Shown here in pieces: positions 30,153-42,576 of a DNA stretch of 64,000 bases. The notes below the pieces were generated by a model. That model was not told where the DNA came from and did no database searches. It was given only the letters and a program-made list of their open reading frames with translations. Source of the DNA: Zoroaster sp. YZ-2022. Lineage: Eukaryota; Echinodermata; Asteroidea; Forcipulatida; Zoroasteridae. Position 1 is the first letter of the stretch. Each line of letters opens with the position of its first letter. Made by a program: the position numbers and the translations under genes. The DNA lies in NCBI GenBank assembly GCA_029582265.1, contig CM055819.1, positions 10,837,087-10,901,086 of the forward strand, written 5' to 3'.

Positions 30153-31878
30153 TTGGCCTTGTTATCTTGCTGTATCACCCAATACTATCAGTACACAGTC
30201 TACCGTTGATATTATAATGCTAGTTATTTGATCCATTACTGCTAATCCATACCCTCTGTTTCATACCCATTCTCATATTATCACTATTGCATAATCATTG
30301 CCTGTGAGCAAAACAAATTGCCCAAAATTGGCAATCTTTATATGACTGTATGTGCCTATTGCTAGTGTCCAATCAACAATTACACATTTGTATTTTACTT
30401 TATGCCTATATTTTCTGATCATTCTAACATAACAATTTATTTGAGATGCATCATTTAATATGAATCCTTAATTTTGTCTTAGTTTGTTTGGAGTTAAATC
30501 ATGTACATGTATGGTTTGTTTTGTACATGTGTTGCAGTCAAATTGCCAAATAGACATATAATGCATCTTGAATTAATAGATTCAATTTATGAAGCACACA
30601 GCTAAACACATTTGGACATTGTTATTATGCCATTCGATGACTTAATATCTTATTAGGGCACCTTCTTAAAACTATTCCAGGATAAAGGGTATATCATTGC
30701 GGAAACGTTGCGGGTGGATTCTTTACCTAGATAGATTTTTCCCCAATACAAAGCACACATTTACCTGTAATATGTTTATAGACTCCCAACTGAGCAGTGT
30801 GCGGTTTCGCCAAATGTTAAAAGATCACAGCCCTTTGCGGTTTTAAGAAGCCAGGCAATGTTTACGAAATGTGACATGCCTGATTTGTTTTGTGAGTATT
30901 GATCAAGGACAATCTAGTTTTACTTGATGTCAATGAAAGAGCCTGATCTTTAGCAACAGAACAAATAGGTTTACTTTTAAATAAAAAGTAATACAGATCG
31001 AAATTCTTCAATACCATGAAGATTTTAAGAATAAAGTGTTCTTCAGCAATAGTAACAGCATAATCACTCTGCCAGTGACCAAACCGCAAATCCACCCAGC
31101 AGGGACCACCTGCTGGCTTCCAGTAGATAACAATCTCAATGTCTGTGGTTCAGTCTTCATGTAAACAAATTGCCTGGTATAGTTTCAAATTGCCTGGTCT
31201 AGTAAACTTATCCGCAATATATTTGGACTGCCTGGGGATACTTTGCAGGTTGAAATCTCCCCGCAAGTTATCCTGGAATAGTTTTGAGAAGGTGCCTAGG
31301 TTTTTTTTTCATACTGGATTTTAACCTAGGCATTATTCTTGAACAAACATAGGTTTGTTATGATACATAACCACTGTATTGGAGCATACTGCATCTATAG
31401 TTGCCATCATGATTGCCATATGTCTGGTCATTCCATTCAATACAAGATTAATAGAATTTTGAGGATCATCTTAATCTTTGATATCAAATAACTGTAACAA
31501 GATCATGACTTATTCAAAATGTTAGACTGCTCAAGTCTTATTTCCTTATATTGAGCCTTATAAACACTGCCAAGAACAGATAAGTTGACGTCAACATATC
31601 TATATGAAGTGTAATATAAAGTGATGTTATTTGTACTTATCTACCTCATGACAGTTATTGTAAATATGTGAGGGCAGATTATTAATTCGGTATGATCAAT
31701 GTCATACAAAGCATTGATCAATGGATATGAATGTTAAGTATATATTGCCATTCATGCCATCCTAGTGGATTATGTGATAGTCTGATTGGTTACCTAGGTA
31801 TGGCATATTAACATGAGTCTGTCACCAGTTTGGTTTCATTAATAGTCATCATATTTGACATCAACATTGATTTCAAAT
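30153..31878. other. Intergenic with one inverted-repeat element
   Basis: AT-rich with no gene. It contains the inverted-repeat element at 30654-31297. Confidence 0.45.
30654..31297. mobile_element. 0.64 kb inverted-repeat element
   Basis: GGCACCTTCTTAAAACTATT with CCAGGATAA at the left is matched by the inverse TTATCCTGGAATAGTTTTGA with GAAGGTGCC at the right. Inner words TGCGGGTGGATT and AATCCACC also face each other. The interior is non-coding. The target duplication is unclear, possibly TA. Confidence 0.68.
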
Positions 31879-32345
31879 TGTATATACATATATATACATA
31901 TATATACATATATATACATATATATACATATACATACTCAAAATATATATAGGGATACAAAACATATTTAGGGAACACATAATCTCATGATAAAGGATGC
32001 ATGTAGTGATTACACATTTCATGACATGACTACTGAAAGAGAGAGGGGGTTGCAAATGAAAATCCCGGTTCATGGAACATTCCAATAACGGGTGTGACCA
32101 CCTCTTGCAGTAAATCCGGTGTTCCCTAAATTGTTTTGTTCCCTAAATTGTTTTGAGTAGTGTATATATACATATATATACATATATATACATATATATA
32201 CATATATATACATATATATACATATATATACATATATATACATATATATACATATATACATATATATATATATACATATATATATACATACATACATACA
32301 CATGTATATGTATGTATGTATGTATATGTATATATATATAAATAT
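31879..32345. repeat. Foldback with (CATATATATA)n arms
   Basis: A decamer microsatellite, ATATATACAT, occupies 31879-31931 and 32162-32285 and then degrades into TATG/TATA repeats to about 32355. The inner borders face each other too: TACTCAAAATATATATAGGG with TTTAGGGAACAC at 31935-31980, and the inverse GTTCCCTAAATTGTTTTGAG near 32123-32157. The loop of about 145 bp (31980-32120) is unique sequence. Confidence 0.75.
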
Positions 32346-32355
32346 ATATATATAT

Positions 32356-35149
32356 AAATTGTTGTCAACATTTCAAGTTGTATGATAATGTTGGTGTTGA
32401 CACAGATTGGTCAATGCAAATTAGTCATTGTGATTTATGTGTACATGTATATTATCATACAAGATAATATGCTAAGAGGCATTAGATCTAAACCATGATG
32501 TGTTGGATAAGGGTTGTTATTTATGAATCAGTCAGTTATCAAGTCTACATCAAATCTACTCGTCTTCATCGTTGCAAATAACAAATGTGTGTTGTGTATG
32601 TAACATTCATCATAATGTGATGGAATGTACACACACACACACTCACACCCTCACACATGTTGATAAGTGGGGTATTCCTTTGTTCGTTCTATTATCCCTT
32701 TTCTATAGAATTCTCCAGTGGGGTACCAGAATTTGTATAGATTCCTCATGGGGCACCATTGTTCCATTGTGTTTGTTACCCCACAATGAATGGTGTGTAA
32801 GTACACAACTGTACACACAAGCTTGGGCATTTAGGGTATAGTCATGTGATGTGTATAAGGTGGTGTGATTGGTCATCTTTCATGAATGGTGATAGGTCAA
32901 ATGTTACCAGTTGGTATAAACAGTCCTAAATCTCTTTTGTAATTTATTTTTTGTAATAACTTATTAGCCCTGAAATCTACTGATCTTTTTTTAAGTTCAA
33001 GTTTAGTTGCATATCAAATTAAAATGGTTGTCTCTTTTATGGTGACATTGCTAAGATGTCATTGTGTGTTACAATATCATCTTGTTTCACAAATTTCATT
33101 TGTTAAAATTTTGATTGCCATAGTTAACATAGGAAATATATACAAATTTCATTGTATGTCACAAATGTTATTGTGTCATTGTAGGCATTGTCACAGCCTT
33201 ACTCATACTCATAAAATGAGACAACCATGGGTATCGATCGTTATTTCAAAGTGAATCCAAGATTTGGCCAATATGAGGGTGCATCCTGGGTCGTACAGCC
33301 TCACTCCGCTTTTATACATCATTTTGGGGGAAAACAGTTGTGAGTTGATATTTTTTTCTTGCTGTACAAAAATAATAATTAACAATGTTTAAAAAAAAAT
33401 CCAGCTTTATCCAAGTCATGAATATTGTTAGACTCTGGACACTTTGTGGTGCATTCTGAGTGCTTTATTAAACGTTTTGGTGTTGCAAAAAAAGAAGAAG
33501 AAATAGTAGCCTACTGATCAGTAGTCAGGATAGGCTAACATGTTTGAACCAAAAACTATTTATTGATGGGCCATCAAGGGGGGGGGGATTAATATACTAC
33601 CATCCCCCACTGAGCGACGCCCATGGAGACAAATTATAATTTGTTTAGTATTTTTCATGTTGTACATTCATAATCAAAAATTTGGTATTCCTGAAATATT
33701 ACACAAATTACTTGAAAGATTTGATATAATGTGGAATACTGTCATGTTTTTCTTTGATATAAATGGTAATGTTATATTTTACGTTGAATGAATGATGTAT
33801 CCACGCTTTGTGAATCCAAACTAATAAGTTGATTGATTTCACATAATGTATGAAACATTGTTACCAATGTACAAACCCACGTATACTATTTACAGATATA
33901 TTTCTCATCTTAATAGGAAAACAATTTCATGTTCAAACTTTTCATATTTTTTCACCAAAACATGAAAGAATTACTTGTTCAGATTTAATTTATATTCGAT
34001 TTATATATTTCAGTATTAATATATTTTGTTTGAAAAATGGGATTAATGAAAATTGGTTTAATGTTAAATCTGATGTGCCTCTCGAAGAAAACATAAAACC
34101 CCTTCATTAAATCTTGATCATTATTTACTGATAACATATGTTCTTTCATTAGTATCAACTAAGCCACTACCAGGAACACTAGAGAGGTGTATGTGTATTG
34201 GCATAATGAGTTTGCATACAGTATGGTTGTGGTGCTTTGATTGTAATATCATGATCATATGTGATGACAGACTTAACAGCTAAATGTTAATCAGCTGACC
34301 CACCTGTATATATATAATCTAACATGTAAATAAGTTATACAACTAAAAGAAAGCATGCTTATTGTCATGCTTGGGACATTTTGTATAATGTATGTATTAT
34401 CATGGTTGCACATATTACAGCATTGACGTATATACTTATAATGTTACATCATGACTTTGTACTTTTCTAAGCTTATTTGTTTTTGTTTTTGTTTATAATA
34501 TATATATGTGTGTAGGTAATGTAGTTTGTAAGAATGATTTTAGTTAGTCCATATATTTCTTGACCATCATTACAAGAGGAGATTAATTCTTTGATGGGCC
34601 ACAAGAGAGTATTTGTATTTCCACTGGAAAGTATTTTGTAAATAAGATTATTTTGAATAACCTTGAAAACAAGTGTCTGGTGTGATTTGTGTCTGTGTTT
34701 GGCTGATTTTGTTATCATTCAGTATCAATATGCTCATTAAGTCCATGACTTGATCTCTGAAATGTTTTACCATGCACCCTTTATATTGCTTTGTACTCAT
34801 TGTAGATTTTGTAACCTGAATTGAGAACAAAATTACAGGTAACAATAGCGGTCCATCATATGGTGACTAGTCCAGCTTCTAAGCAAAAAACAATTGTGCA
34901 TTTTGTGGTAAAAGCATGACATTTTGCATGGGGTTTCAGAATGGGCTAAATATCATTTTAAGCTACATTTGTTAAAAGTGAAAGCATGAGACCCAAAATT
35001 GAGAAAGCTGACTCATTTTATATCTTAAAAGAATTGAAAGTACAACATTTCAAGATGTGTATGCGTCTTGTATTTTGCCTATTCAGTGGGCAAGGCCAAA
35101 ATATTAAACTAGAGCTTGAGTGTTTGTTTGGACCAGAAGTCAGTGTTGG
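32356..35149. other. Intergenic, AT-rich
   Basis: No gene seen. Contains a short CA run (32630-32660) and a small inverted-repeat element (33020-33232). Several short ORFs look random (AT-rich codons, no domain). Confidence 0.5.
33020..33232. mobile_element. Small inverted-repeat element
   Basis: ATGGTTGTCTCTTTTAT at 33023 faces its near inverse ATAAAATGAGACAACCAT at about 33213-33230. The interior repeats words such as CATTGT and CACAAAT. It is a likely MITE of about 210 bp. Confidence 0.5.
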
Positions 35150-35285
35150 AGCAAAGGCTTTGATCGTCAAGGCCAAGGCCAAGGCTTAACCATCAAGGCC
35201 AAGGCTTTGACCCTCAAGGCCAAGGCGTTGACCCTCAAGCCTTAAGGCTAAGGCCAAGGCTTAACCCTCAAGGCCAAGGCCCTCT
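35150..35285. repeat. CAAGGC-rich array, left of LINE
   Basis: Irregular repeats of CAAGGC, such as CAAGGCCAAGGCTTTGACCC and CAAGCCTTAAGGCTAAGGC. The same words in the same orientation occur at 38568-38700, so the two arrays flank a 3.3 kb segment containing the LINE. Confidence 0.85.
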
Positions 35286-35599
35286 AGTATAAAATTACTA
35301 CTAATATAAAACATGTCACATCATAACGAATCGCTTATAGTAAGAATAAAAACTTCACGTACAAATTTATGACAGTAGAAGTTCAGGTCTTCGTGGATAC
35401 CATTTAAATATAACAAAAAGAATGGTTTGCCTTCCATACTGATGCACATTATTCTAAACCGAGTATAACAAAAGCTGGGGATCTAAGAACGGCTGTTTTT
35501 AACTGATGTTACCTCGTTATTATGTAACATGGAAGTAATTTTATTTTCTGGGCCATCATGGTTAGAAATATTAGCATTACCTAAAACAGACCAGACTAT

Positions 35600-38222
35600 A
35601 TCACCCAGAATTTGTCAAAAATCATGGACCAAAATCCACTGAATGGCTTTGAGATTACTTCAGCACCTGTATCAAAGTTCAGAAAATCCCAAAAATATGG
35701 AGACATGCTAAAGTAATGGGAATTCTAAAACCGGACAAGGCCGCCGAAGACCCGGGCAGCTACCGTCCAATAAGCCTACTGTGCATAATCTACAAAGTGA
35801 TGGAGAGACTAATATACAATCGTATCCAACCCATTGTGGATCCTCAACTCCCACCTGAGCAGGCCGTCTTCCGTACAGGACGCTGTACAACAGACCAAGT
35901 AACACTCCTCACAGAAGACAACTTCCAAAAAGGTCTCAAGAACGGTGCTGTACTGGTCGATCTATCAGCAGCATGACACGGTATGGCATAAAGGTCTTGC
36001 CCTAAAACTACACAAAATCATACCTGATAATACCTTAGTAAACTTTCTCATGACAATGATCACCTGCAGAAGCTTTACAATGACGGTTGGCGAAGAAACC
36101 AGTAAAAAAATGCTTCCTGAAAAACGGGATCCCGCAGGGCTCAGTGCTCGCACCGATTTAATTCAACATTTACACTGCTGACCTACCAACCACTGTCTCA
36201 AAGAAATACATCTACGCAGATGACATAGCACTCCTAACCTCTGCCAAAAACTTTAACAAGCTTGAAACAACACTTGGCACCGATATGGAATCCTTAAGCC
36301 GTTACTTCAAAAACTGGAGACTCTGACTTAACATCACCAAAACTGTTTAGCAACTAGACTGGCTAACTACAAAATCAAAGTCGTTTGCAATGGCACAACC
36401 ATCCCGTATGATGATTTCCCCAAGTATCTTGGTGTTACTTTGGACAGATCTCTAACATACAAAAGCCATCTCACACAGCTCGCACAGAAAGCCAACACTC
36501 GCAACTGTCTCATTAGACAACTAGCAGGCCTTTCCTGGGGCGCAGACTACAACGTTCTTCGAATCTCAGCAATAGCTTTAGTATACTCTGTTGCAGAGTA
36601 CTGTGCACCGGTATAGGCAAGGAGCGCGCACACCAGCAAGATTGGCGTAGCCCTTAACAACACCATGCGCATCATCTCAGGATGTATCAGATCAACTACC
36701 ACTCAATACCTTCCAGTAGTCAGTGGAATTGCTCCTTATGAAGTGAGACGTCAGCACCAATACCTTGCTCTTGCGCGACGTGCCGCTGGGTGTGACTCCC
36801 ATCTGCTTCATCAACTGTTGACAAACACCAATCAAAAACCTCCACCACAACTGCGACTGCCATCAAGAAATCGTTACCATCGACAAGCCCACAAACTGCT
36901 AGAAATTAGCATTGGATCGCACCCAAAGACTTGGGCACTAACCACGTGGCGGAATATGTGGCAAGAATCAGAATCTAGGACGTGGATATTTAACTACATT
37001 TTGCCACTGTTGGGTCAAACTTAACAGACTAAGAACTGGCCATGGCCGATTTGGACATAACATGCTCCGCATGGGACTCAGTGGCGCACCCAGGATTTGA
37101 TTGGGGGGGGGGGGGGGGGCGCAAAATATTTTTATTTGAAATCCAATAATGGGGAGAGACATGGCTGACCCAAACCATAACCGCTGGCGCGGCTGCAGCC
37201 ATGCCCCTAGTCGTGCTCGTCAGTGAACCTACGGCACATGTTAAATGTTTCCTGGTGGTTTCTAGTCATAAAAAGAAGACATTATGGCATGATTCGGACT
37301 CGTAGGGTTTTACCTTCCATATAATTTCCTCCTCTTGATGTAATGAACTTGAGCTTGTTTCGTCTGCAAGATTTCTATAGTTAAATACTTTCATTGCGTG
37401 GACGTAAAGTTTGTGATCATTCCGGGCGGAGCTAAATTTTCAAACACGAATTTGGCGGCAAAACCAAATCCCAATATTATCCAATCGGTGTTTGCTAAAA
37501 GAGTGTCACATAATCTTTGTAAATTAAAACCCAATCCTGGGCCATTGTGTACAAACTGGAAAGGAGTTGATTATAATGCGGGCGTGTTTAAATTTTACGA
37601 GTAACCTCAACGACAGTCAACGACCTCAACAAGAGAAACGGACAACAGAAAATGAAAATAAAATTAAGTAAAGCTGCTCCCTGATCAGGGTGCACCATGG
37701 CAGGGGGGGGGGGAGAATGTGTAAAAATGCTTGTTATATATACTGGTGGCCCTTCAAGCTTACATGCACATGCATACGCAACGCCGTAAAATATAATAGT
37801 GAGTGGAATAAATGGAAAACTTTTGGAGGGGAGCTTGAGTCTCCTGAGTCCCCATCCCTTGTACCACTGCCCTATACTCCTTGCCGAACTCCTCTGTAGA
37901 CAAGACTTGGGCTCAGATTTGGCTCTCTTTCCTGGCTCCTTCTTTTAAAAAAATAATAAAACATCAGCGGGCCCTTGGGGGGGGGGGGCTCGAGTCCCCC
38001 AAGCCCCCCCCCCTTGGGTGCGCCACTGATGGGACTAAGTGACAACGCTAAATGTACCTGTGGTCATGATGACCAGACTGTACATCACATCGTTCATGAC
38101 TGTATTATTTACAGATGTGATGGAAATTTAACTGAACTCGACCAGTCTGTATTAAACTGGATCCATAACCTAACCTTGTCATGTTAACTTTGTATGAACC
38201 ATACGATAAATAAATAAATAAA
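35600..38222 (+). mobile_element. Jockey/CR1-type LINE remnant, 5' truncated
   Basis: Fragments of a non-LTR reverse transcriptase run across 35700-37030: GSYRPISLLCIIYKVMERLI, EQAVFRTGRCTTDQV, VDLSAA (catalytic Asp block), YADDIALL at about 36214 (intact YADD active site), YLGVTLDRSLTYKSHL, and a thumb/linker up to about 37030. The 3' end resumes after a nested insertion at 38037-38190 with CTCGHDDQTVHHIVHDC, a Cys/His motif typical of the C-terminus of these ORF2 proteins, followed by an (AAATA)n tail to 38222. Several frameshifts and stops (35976, 36155, 36325, 36617) make it a pseudogene. The endonuclease domain is missing. It once copied its own RNA by target-primed reverse transcription. 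Confidence 0.88.
37071..38036. mobile_element. 950 bp hAT-type element nested in the LINE
   Basis: The 8 bp target duplication ATGGGACT is exact at 37071-37078 and 38029-38036. Tips are CAGTGGCGCACCCA (from 37079) and the inverse TGGGTGCGCCACTG (to 38028), with long G and C runs just inside. Removing it restores the LINE frame (CTCCGC-ATGGGACT-AAGTGAC). No transposase inside, so it is non-autonomous. Confidence 0.95.
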
Positions 38223-38567
38223 GCAGTCCACAGCACGAATCAGATGATGTTCTATCTACCCCATATAACTGTATGCAAGTTAAGTATAATTATATCTCCC
38301 TGGCCCCACAAGTACAAGTATACAAAAAATTATTATAGCTTTGTTTTGGGGGAAGCAGCAAAATGTACTATCATGGTAACAAAATGTGATGCTGTGAAAG
38401 TGTGTCAACACACAAATCTAGGGCGTTTTCCCTCCTCCATGGTAAAACATGATTAAATTAGATACTGCAGACTTTGCAGACGGCTGACTCTAAGTTGTAT
38501 GTTTGTAGAAAAGCAAAATTTCAAACAAATTTACCTGAAAAATTCAAAAATCGATGGGCCTTGAAGA

Positions 38568-38700
38568 GCAAGGCCCTAAAGTTGCAAGGCTTTGACCCTC
38601 AAGGCCAAGGCTTTTGCCCTAAAGCCTTAAGGCTAAGGCCAAGGCCCTAAAATCAAGCCTTAAGGCAGCCTTAAGGCTAAGGCTCAGTATCAAGGCACTA
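38568..38700. repeat. CAAGGC-rich array, right of LINE
   Basis: Same irregular unit as 35150-35285, e.g. TTTGACCCTCAAGGCCAAGG and AAGCCTTAAGGCTAAGGC. It is direct, not inverted, relative to the left array. Confidence 0.85.
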
Positions 38701-38710
38701 CATCACTGCC

Positions 38711-38765
38711 AGAAGTAGATTTGAAGGTCATGTATATCATATACATGACCTTCAAATCTACTTCT
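38711..38765. repeat. Perfect 27 bp inverted repeat with 1-base spacer
   Basis: Arm 38711-38737 (AGAAGTAGATTTGAAGGTCA..) and its exact reverse complement 38739-38765, centre C at 38738. TACTTCTGG at 38768-38776 repeats the outer end of the right arm. It could extrude as a cruciform. Confidence 0.95.
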
Positions 38766-39327
38766 AATTTACTTCTGGATACAATGAAACTTCATGATTA
38801 TGAAGAAAAAAAATGTTAGTATCTGCATTGATTCAATTTCTGAGATTGGAAAATAATCCCTTTTTAAAACTCCTGCTAGGGCGCTCTGAACTTTGATGAC
38901 GTCATCAAACATTTTTTGAAAATATAAGATGTCACTTTATTCACATAAGTCATATTCAAATTTCCTATGGTTTTTGAAATTATTATTTTTCTAAACCTGC
39001 TGCCAGAGGGCGCTGTGACAGGTGATGACATCATCAGATTATTCATGGGAGGCACAATAACGAGATACCTGTCATCAGGATTGAAGGTAAAACATTTTCA
39101 GGTGTGGACACTTCTTTTAATCTCCTTATTTTATGGGTGGGGCCAGATTATTAAAAGAAAGTGGCCCAAGACAAAGAAAACCAAATATTTTCAATGTAAA
39201 ACATTCAGATCTAGACCCATGTGTTACCTATTATATGGGCATGAGGGTAAGATTGTTAGAAGTGTGTAGGCATTGTCTCAGTATGGTCAAGTTTGTTGGG
39301 TATGACCCCATCCTGCTGAAAACATAA

Positions 39328-39536
39328 GGGCAGTATTGTTCAATCAACAGGGCATGGAATCTGAGTGCTATTTTTGGATTAATTGAGTGACTACCATAAT
39401 ACCTCACATGATAATATCATATTACCGTTGCTGCTGCATAAATGAGCCAATAATATTCAGTCACTGTGTTCATCTTAAACAAGGACACCAATTCCATGCC
39501 CTGTTGAAAGTCTGCTCTGATCGTGATGATACTGCA
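39328..39536 (+). mobile_element. Short TIR element family B, copy 2
   Basis: GGGCAGTATTGTTCAATCAA at the start and the inverse TGATCGTGATGATACTGCACC at the end. It matches 4059-4260 internally (GAAAGTCTGCTCTGATCGTG, GCATAAATGAGCCA). Confidence 0.7.
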
Positions 39537-42362
39537 CCATTAAATACAAGATGGATCTTCATCTAGATATCACCACTTAATATACAACACCTAAAATTGC
39601 CAATTTCAGACTTTGTTTAACAAAATTGTGCTGCTAGGGTTAGGGGGGTATTATTTCACTTTTTTTAAAAACTTTTTTATATTCTGCCCCCCTCAAAACA
39701 TGTACAGGCCTATTAGAAACATGACTAAATCATTAAAATAAAATTTTGATATTTCTGAACCCCCTGTACAATGTACATGTACATGCCCCGTGAAAGTTTT
39801 GCTTGAAGGGCGCCCTCTGTTGTCAGTTTAACGTAAAGGTTCCCTGACTCCATATATATATGCACTGTAGAGACATACATAATGGTGGTTACCGACTGTG
39901 TATGTGATTATGTACCATACATATAATCTAGAATGGTTACTCATCAGGGTAGAAGTTAGTTTCCAAACACCACAAGTCGATCGCTTCTCGATCTCGCGAA
40001 CAAGGATCTGAAGTAAATGAACCTCTGAAACGAATGAGGGCGCTGCAAAAATTAGACTTGCAATATATAATAATGCAAACGATTAATAACATTTCATTTG
40101 CAAGCCCTTTTCCCACATTTCATGTCGTGCTCATACATTTGCCACGTTCTGATGTTTTTATTGAGACTCCCTTAACCGAATTGATTAAAATAACAATGAA
40201 TGTATTGATAAGTGACTTTATTATGTATTATTCCTAGATTATCTAATGCCCGACCTTTTATGTGATTTTTAAAAATCTCCGGTAAGTGTATCTCGTGCGT
40301 TGTATGTACATGTACGTAATGTATGCCTAACGAGGCTAACGTTAGGTATTCTTCCTATTCCTCCATAGATTTTGTTGAGACTTTAAAAAAAAATTAGGTC
40401 TCCTTTGGCACACTTCCTTTAATTAAAGTATTCTATTAACAAGGGTTTCTTGTCATTCTTCTGATTTCTGAGACCTTTTTTATGGCTATTTATAATTTTA
40501 TATTGACATTACAATAAGTAAACGGACATCTCATACAAACACCATGCAGCGTTGATATATAATACACACTGCATTTACGCACACAGACAAGTATAGACCA
40601 AATGCATACCCTCTATTTTATGAAACCCATGCTCCCAAAAGAAACAGGTACTGGACAAAGTGGACATATTAACTGTACCCTATGCAAATTTAGTTTGTCT
40701 ACTTGCTGTAGAAACCCAATATTTCTGCTTTTGGAAAAATTTGTACATATTTTTTATGTACCCGTCGAATTCAAAACGACAACTTTTGCACTTCAGCACA
40801 CTAACCTCGTCACAGTATAGTACACGAACATTAACAATACACGTGTTCGCGCGCGCGCTGTGCACTGGTGCGTGCGTAGACGCTCCCGATTTCCCGATCC
40901 CTAGGCCGTGGCCTGCCGGATCCGATCCAGTGGGCGGTCTATTTGCTGTTCACTCATATCATGTATAGTTCATTCATAAAGTAACTGCACAGTTAGTTGC
41001 TGTCGACCCTAATGAATATTCAAACAAAGTTTGAATGAAATTTACATAATTTTTAGGGGAAATTGGACAGTGCAGCACACCGATACTGGGACGGTATATT
41101 TCCATCCCAACGGACGCGTTCCTAACCGCTCGGGGACGTTCCCGTCAGTGCCGTCCACGTCACACCCTAGCCCTGTGGGTAGGGAGGTTGCCCAGTTGTC
41201 TCCACTCGGACGTCAGGGGTGTGACGTCACAGTACCTAAGTAATATTCACAGCACCGAAGTTGATCGATTGCATTCTAATGACACAGTGCCGCGTACAAT
41301 CTTCACGGTACTGCATGCTGATTGGCTAATCGACGCGAGGAGGTCACCGGTTCACCGCGTGATCATTAAATGAATATTCATTACTTCCCAAACCACTGTG
41401 TGCTGTAATTAGCTTATGTAAATGATGATGATGTCATATAGCTCATTAAAGTTTGTCACTGAGCCCGTGGTTACTATTGTAATGATTTGGGATACTGGAT
41501 TTTCATTATTACTTTGGTACAATTCACTTAATTAAAGACAATGATTTTATTAACAAGGGTTTCATTTAGTTCTTATGATTTGTTATAGATTTTTTGGACA
41601 AGTATATATTTATATTTTTAATATTTTTATGAAAAACATGTTCCACTCATACACGTGCATGTATACGGCTCTACTCAATGCCGTGTACATGTGCGTTGTA
41701 CGGCTGTATTTTTGGTCAAACACCACGGGTCGATTTGGGATTTTGGGAATTTAAGTACTACTTAGGTACAAATCACTCAATAAAAGACAATTTTTAAAAA
41801 GTATTTTATAGTTTATTTCATGTAGGCCTACACAGTATTCAAAGTGTGTACAGTTTGATTAATTCCAAGCATAATTATAAAGTAACTTGCGGACGTTATT
41901 TTTTAAGTGGCTATATGATGAGTTTATAGAGTAAGCTTTGATACAGTTAATCAGCTTAATCAGTGATCGGCAACATTATGTTCATTCATTCATTTCATTC
42001 ATTCATTTATTAACACATATTCCAATGTTGACAACAAGAATGTTGTTACAAATAATTACACAATATCAAGAGGTCCTACAATATGCAAAGACAAAATTAG
42101 TAACATGAACAGACTAATTATGAGAGAAAAGCTTGTCAACATTGAGGAAAAGAAGAAGCCGGGGCTTTTATTCCTTTCCCTACCCCCACCCCTCCCCTTA
42201 ATTACAAAATGACAAAGTTACTGGACAAAAACAGAAGACTACATTCAACAATAACATTGGCAGGAGATCAGACCAAATAATAAGTCAATTAAATAGCATC
42301 ATTGAGCAACTTAAATTTAAGTTTTTTTGTAAACGTTTTAAGAGAGCGAGACTGTTAAACAG

Positions 42363-42576
42363 CAGCGGCGTAGCCAGGACTTTTTCACTGGGGGCACAGG
42401 GGAACATTGCTTTTCAGTGGGGGGCAGGGGTATGGGTTTTTCCCTTTTCTTTTTCTGTTCTTTTTTTGGGGGGCACTATGAGGATTTTTCGTGGGGGGCG
42501 CCTGGGGGGATGGAAATTTGTGGGGGCACGGAAATTTGTGGGGGCACGTGCCCTCCCAGGCCCCCCGTCACCGCTG
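42363..42576. mobile_element. hAT-type MITE, relative of 14936-15183
   Basis: Tips CAGCGGCGTAGCCAGGAC and the inverse GTCACCGCTG. The interior shares GGGTTTTTCCCTTTTCTTTT and CACTATGAGGATTTTTCGTG with the copy inside the 7.8 kb transposon. No clean 8 bp flank duplication is visible. Confidence 0.78.

Noticed and set aside
29424..30231. Overlapping 223-241 codon ORFs on both strands
   Set aside because: Products of 24 and 45 bp repeats whose lengths are multiples of three; no non-repeat coding sequence is attached.
32070..32371. [12 protein letters not shown] peptides on both strands
   Set aside because: Translation of the CATATATATA microsatellite.
33850..34110. 86-codon ORF with many Ile/Phe codons
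   Set aside because: AT-rich random frame without splice context, homologous motif or conserved neighbour.
36968..37162. Minus-strand ORF across the LINE and hAT border
   Set aside because: It crosses the insertion point and reads through the G-run; chance frame.
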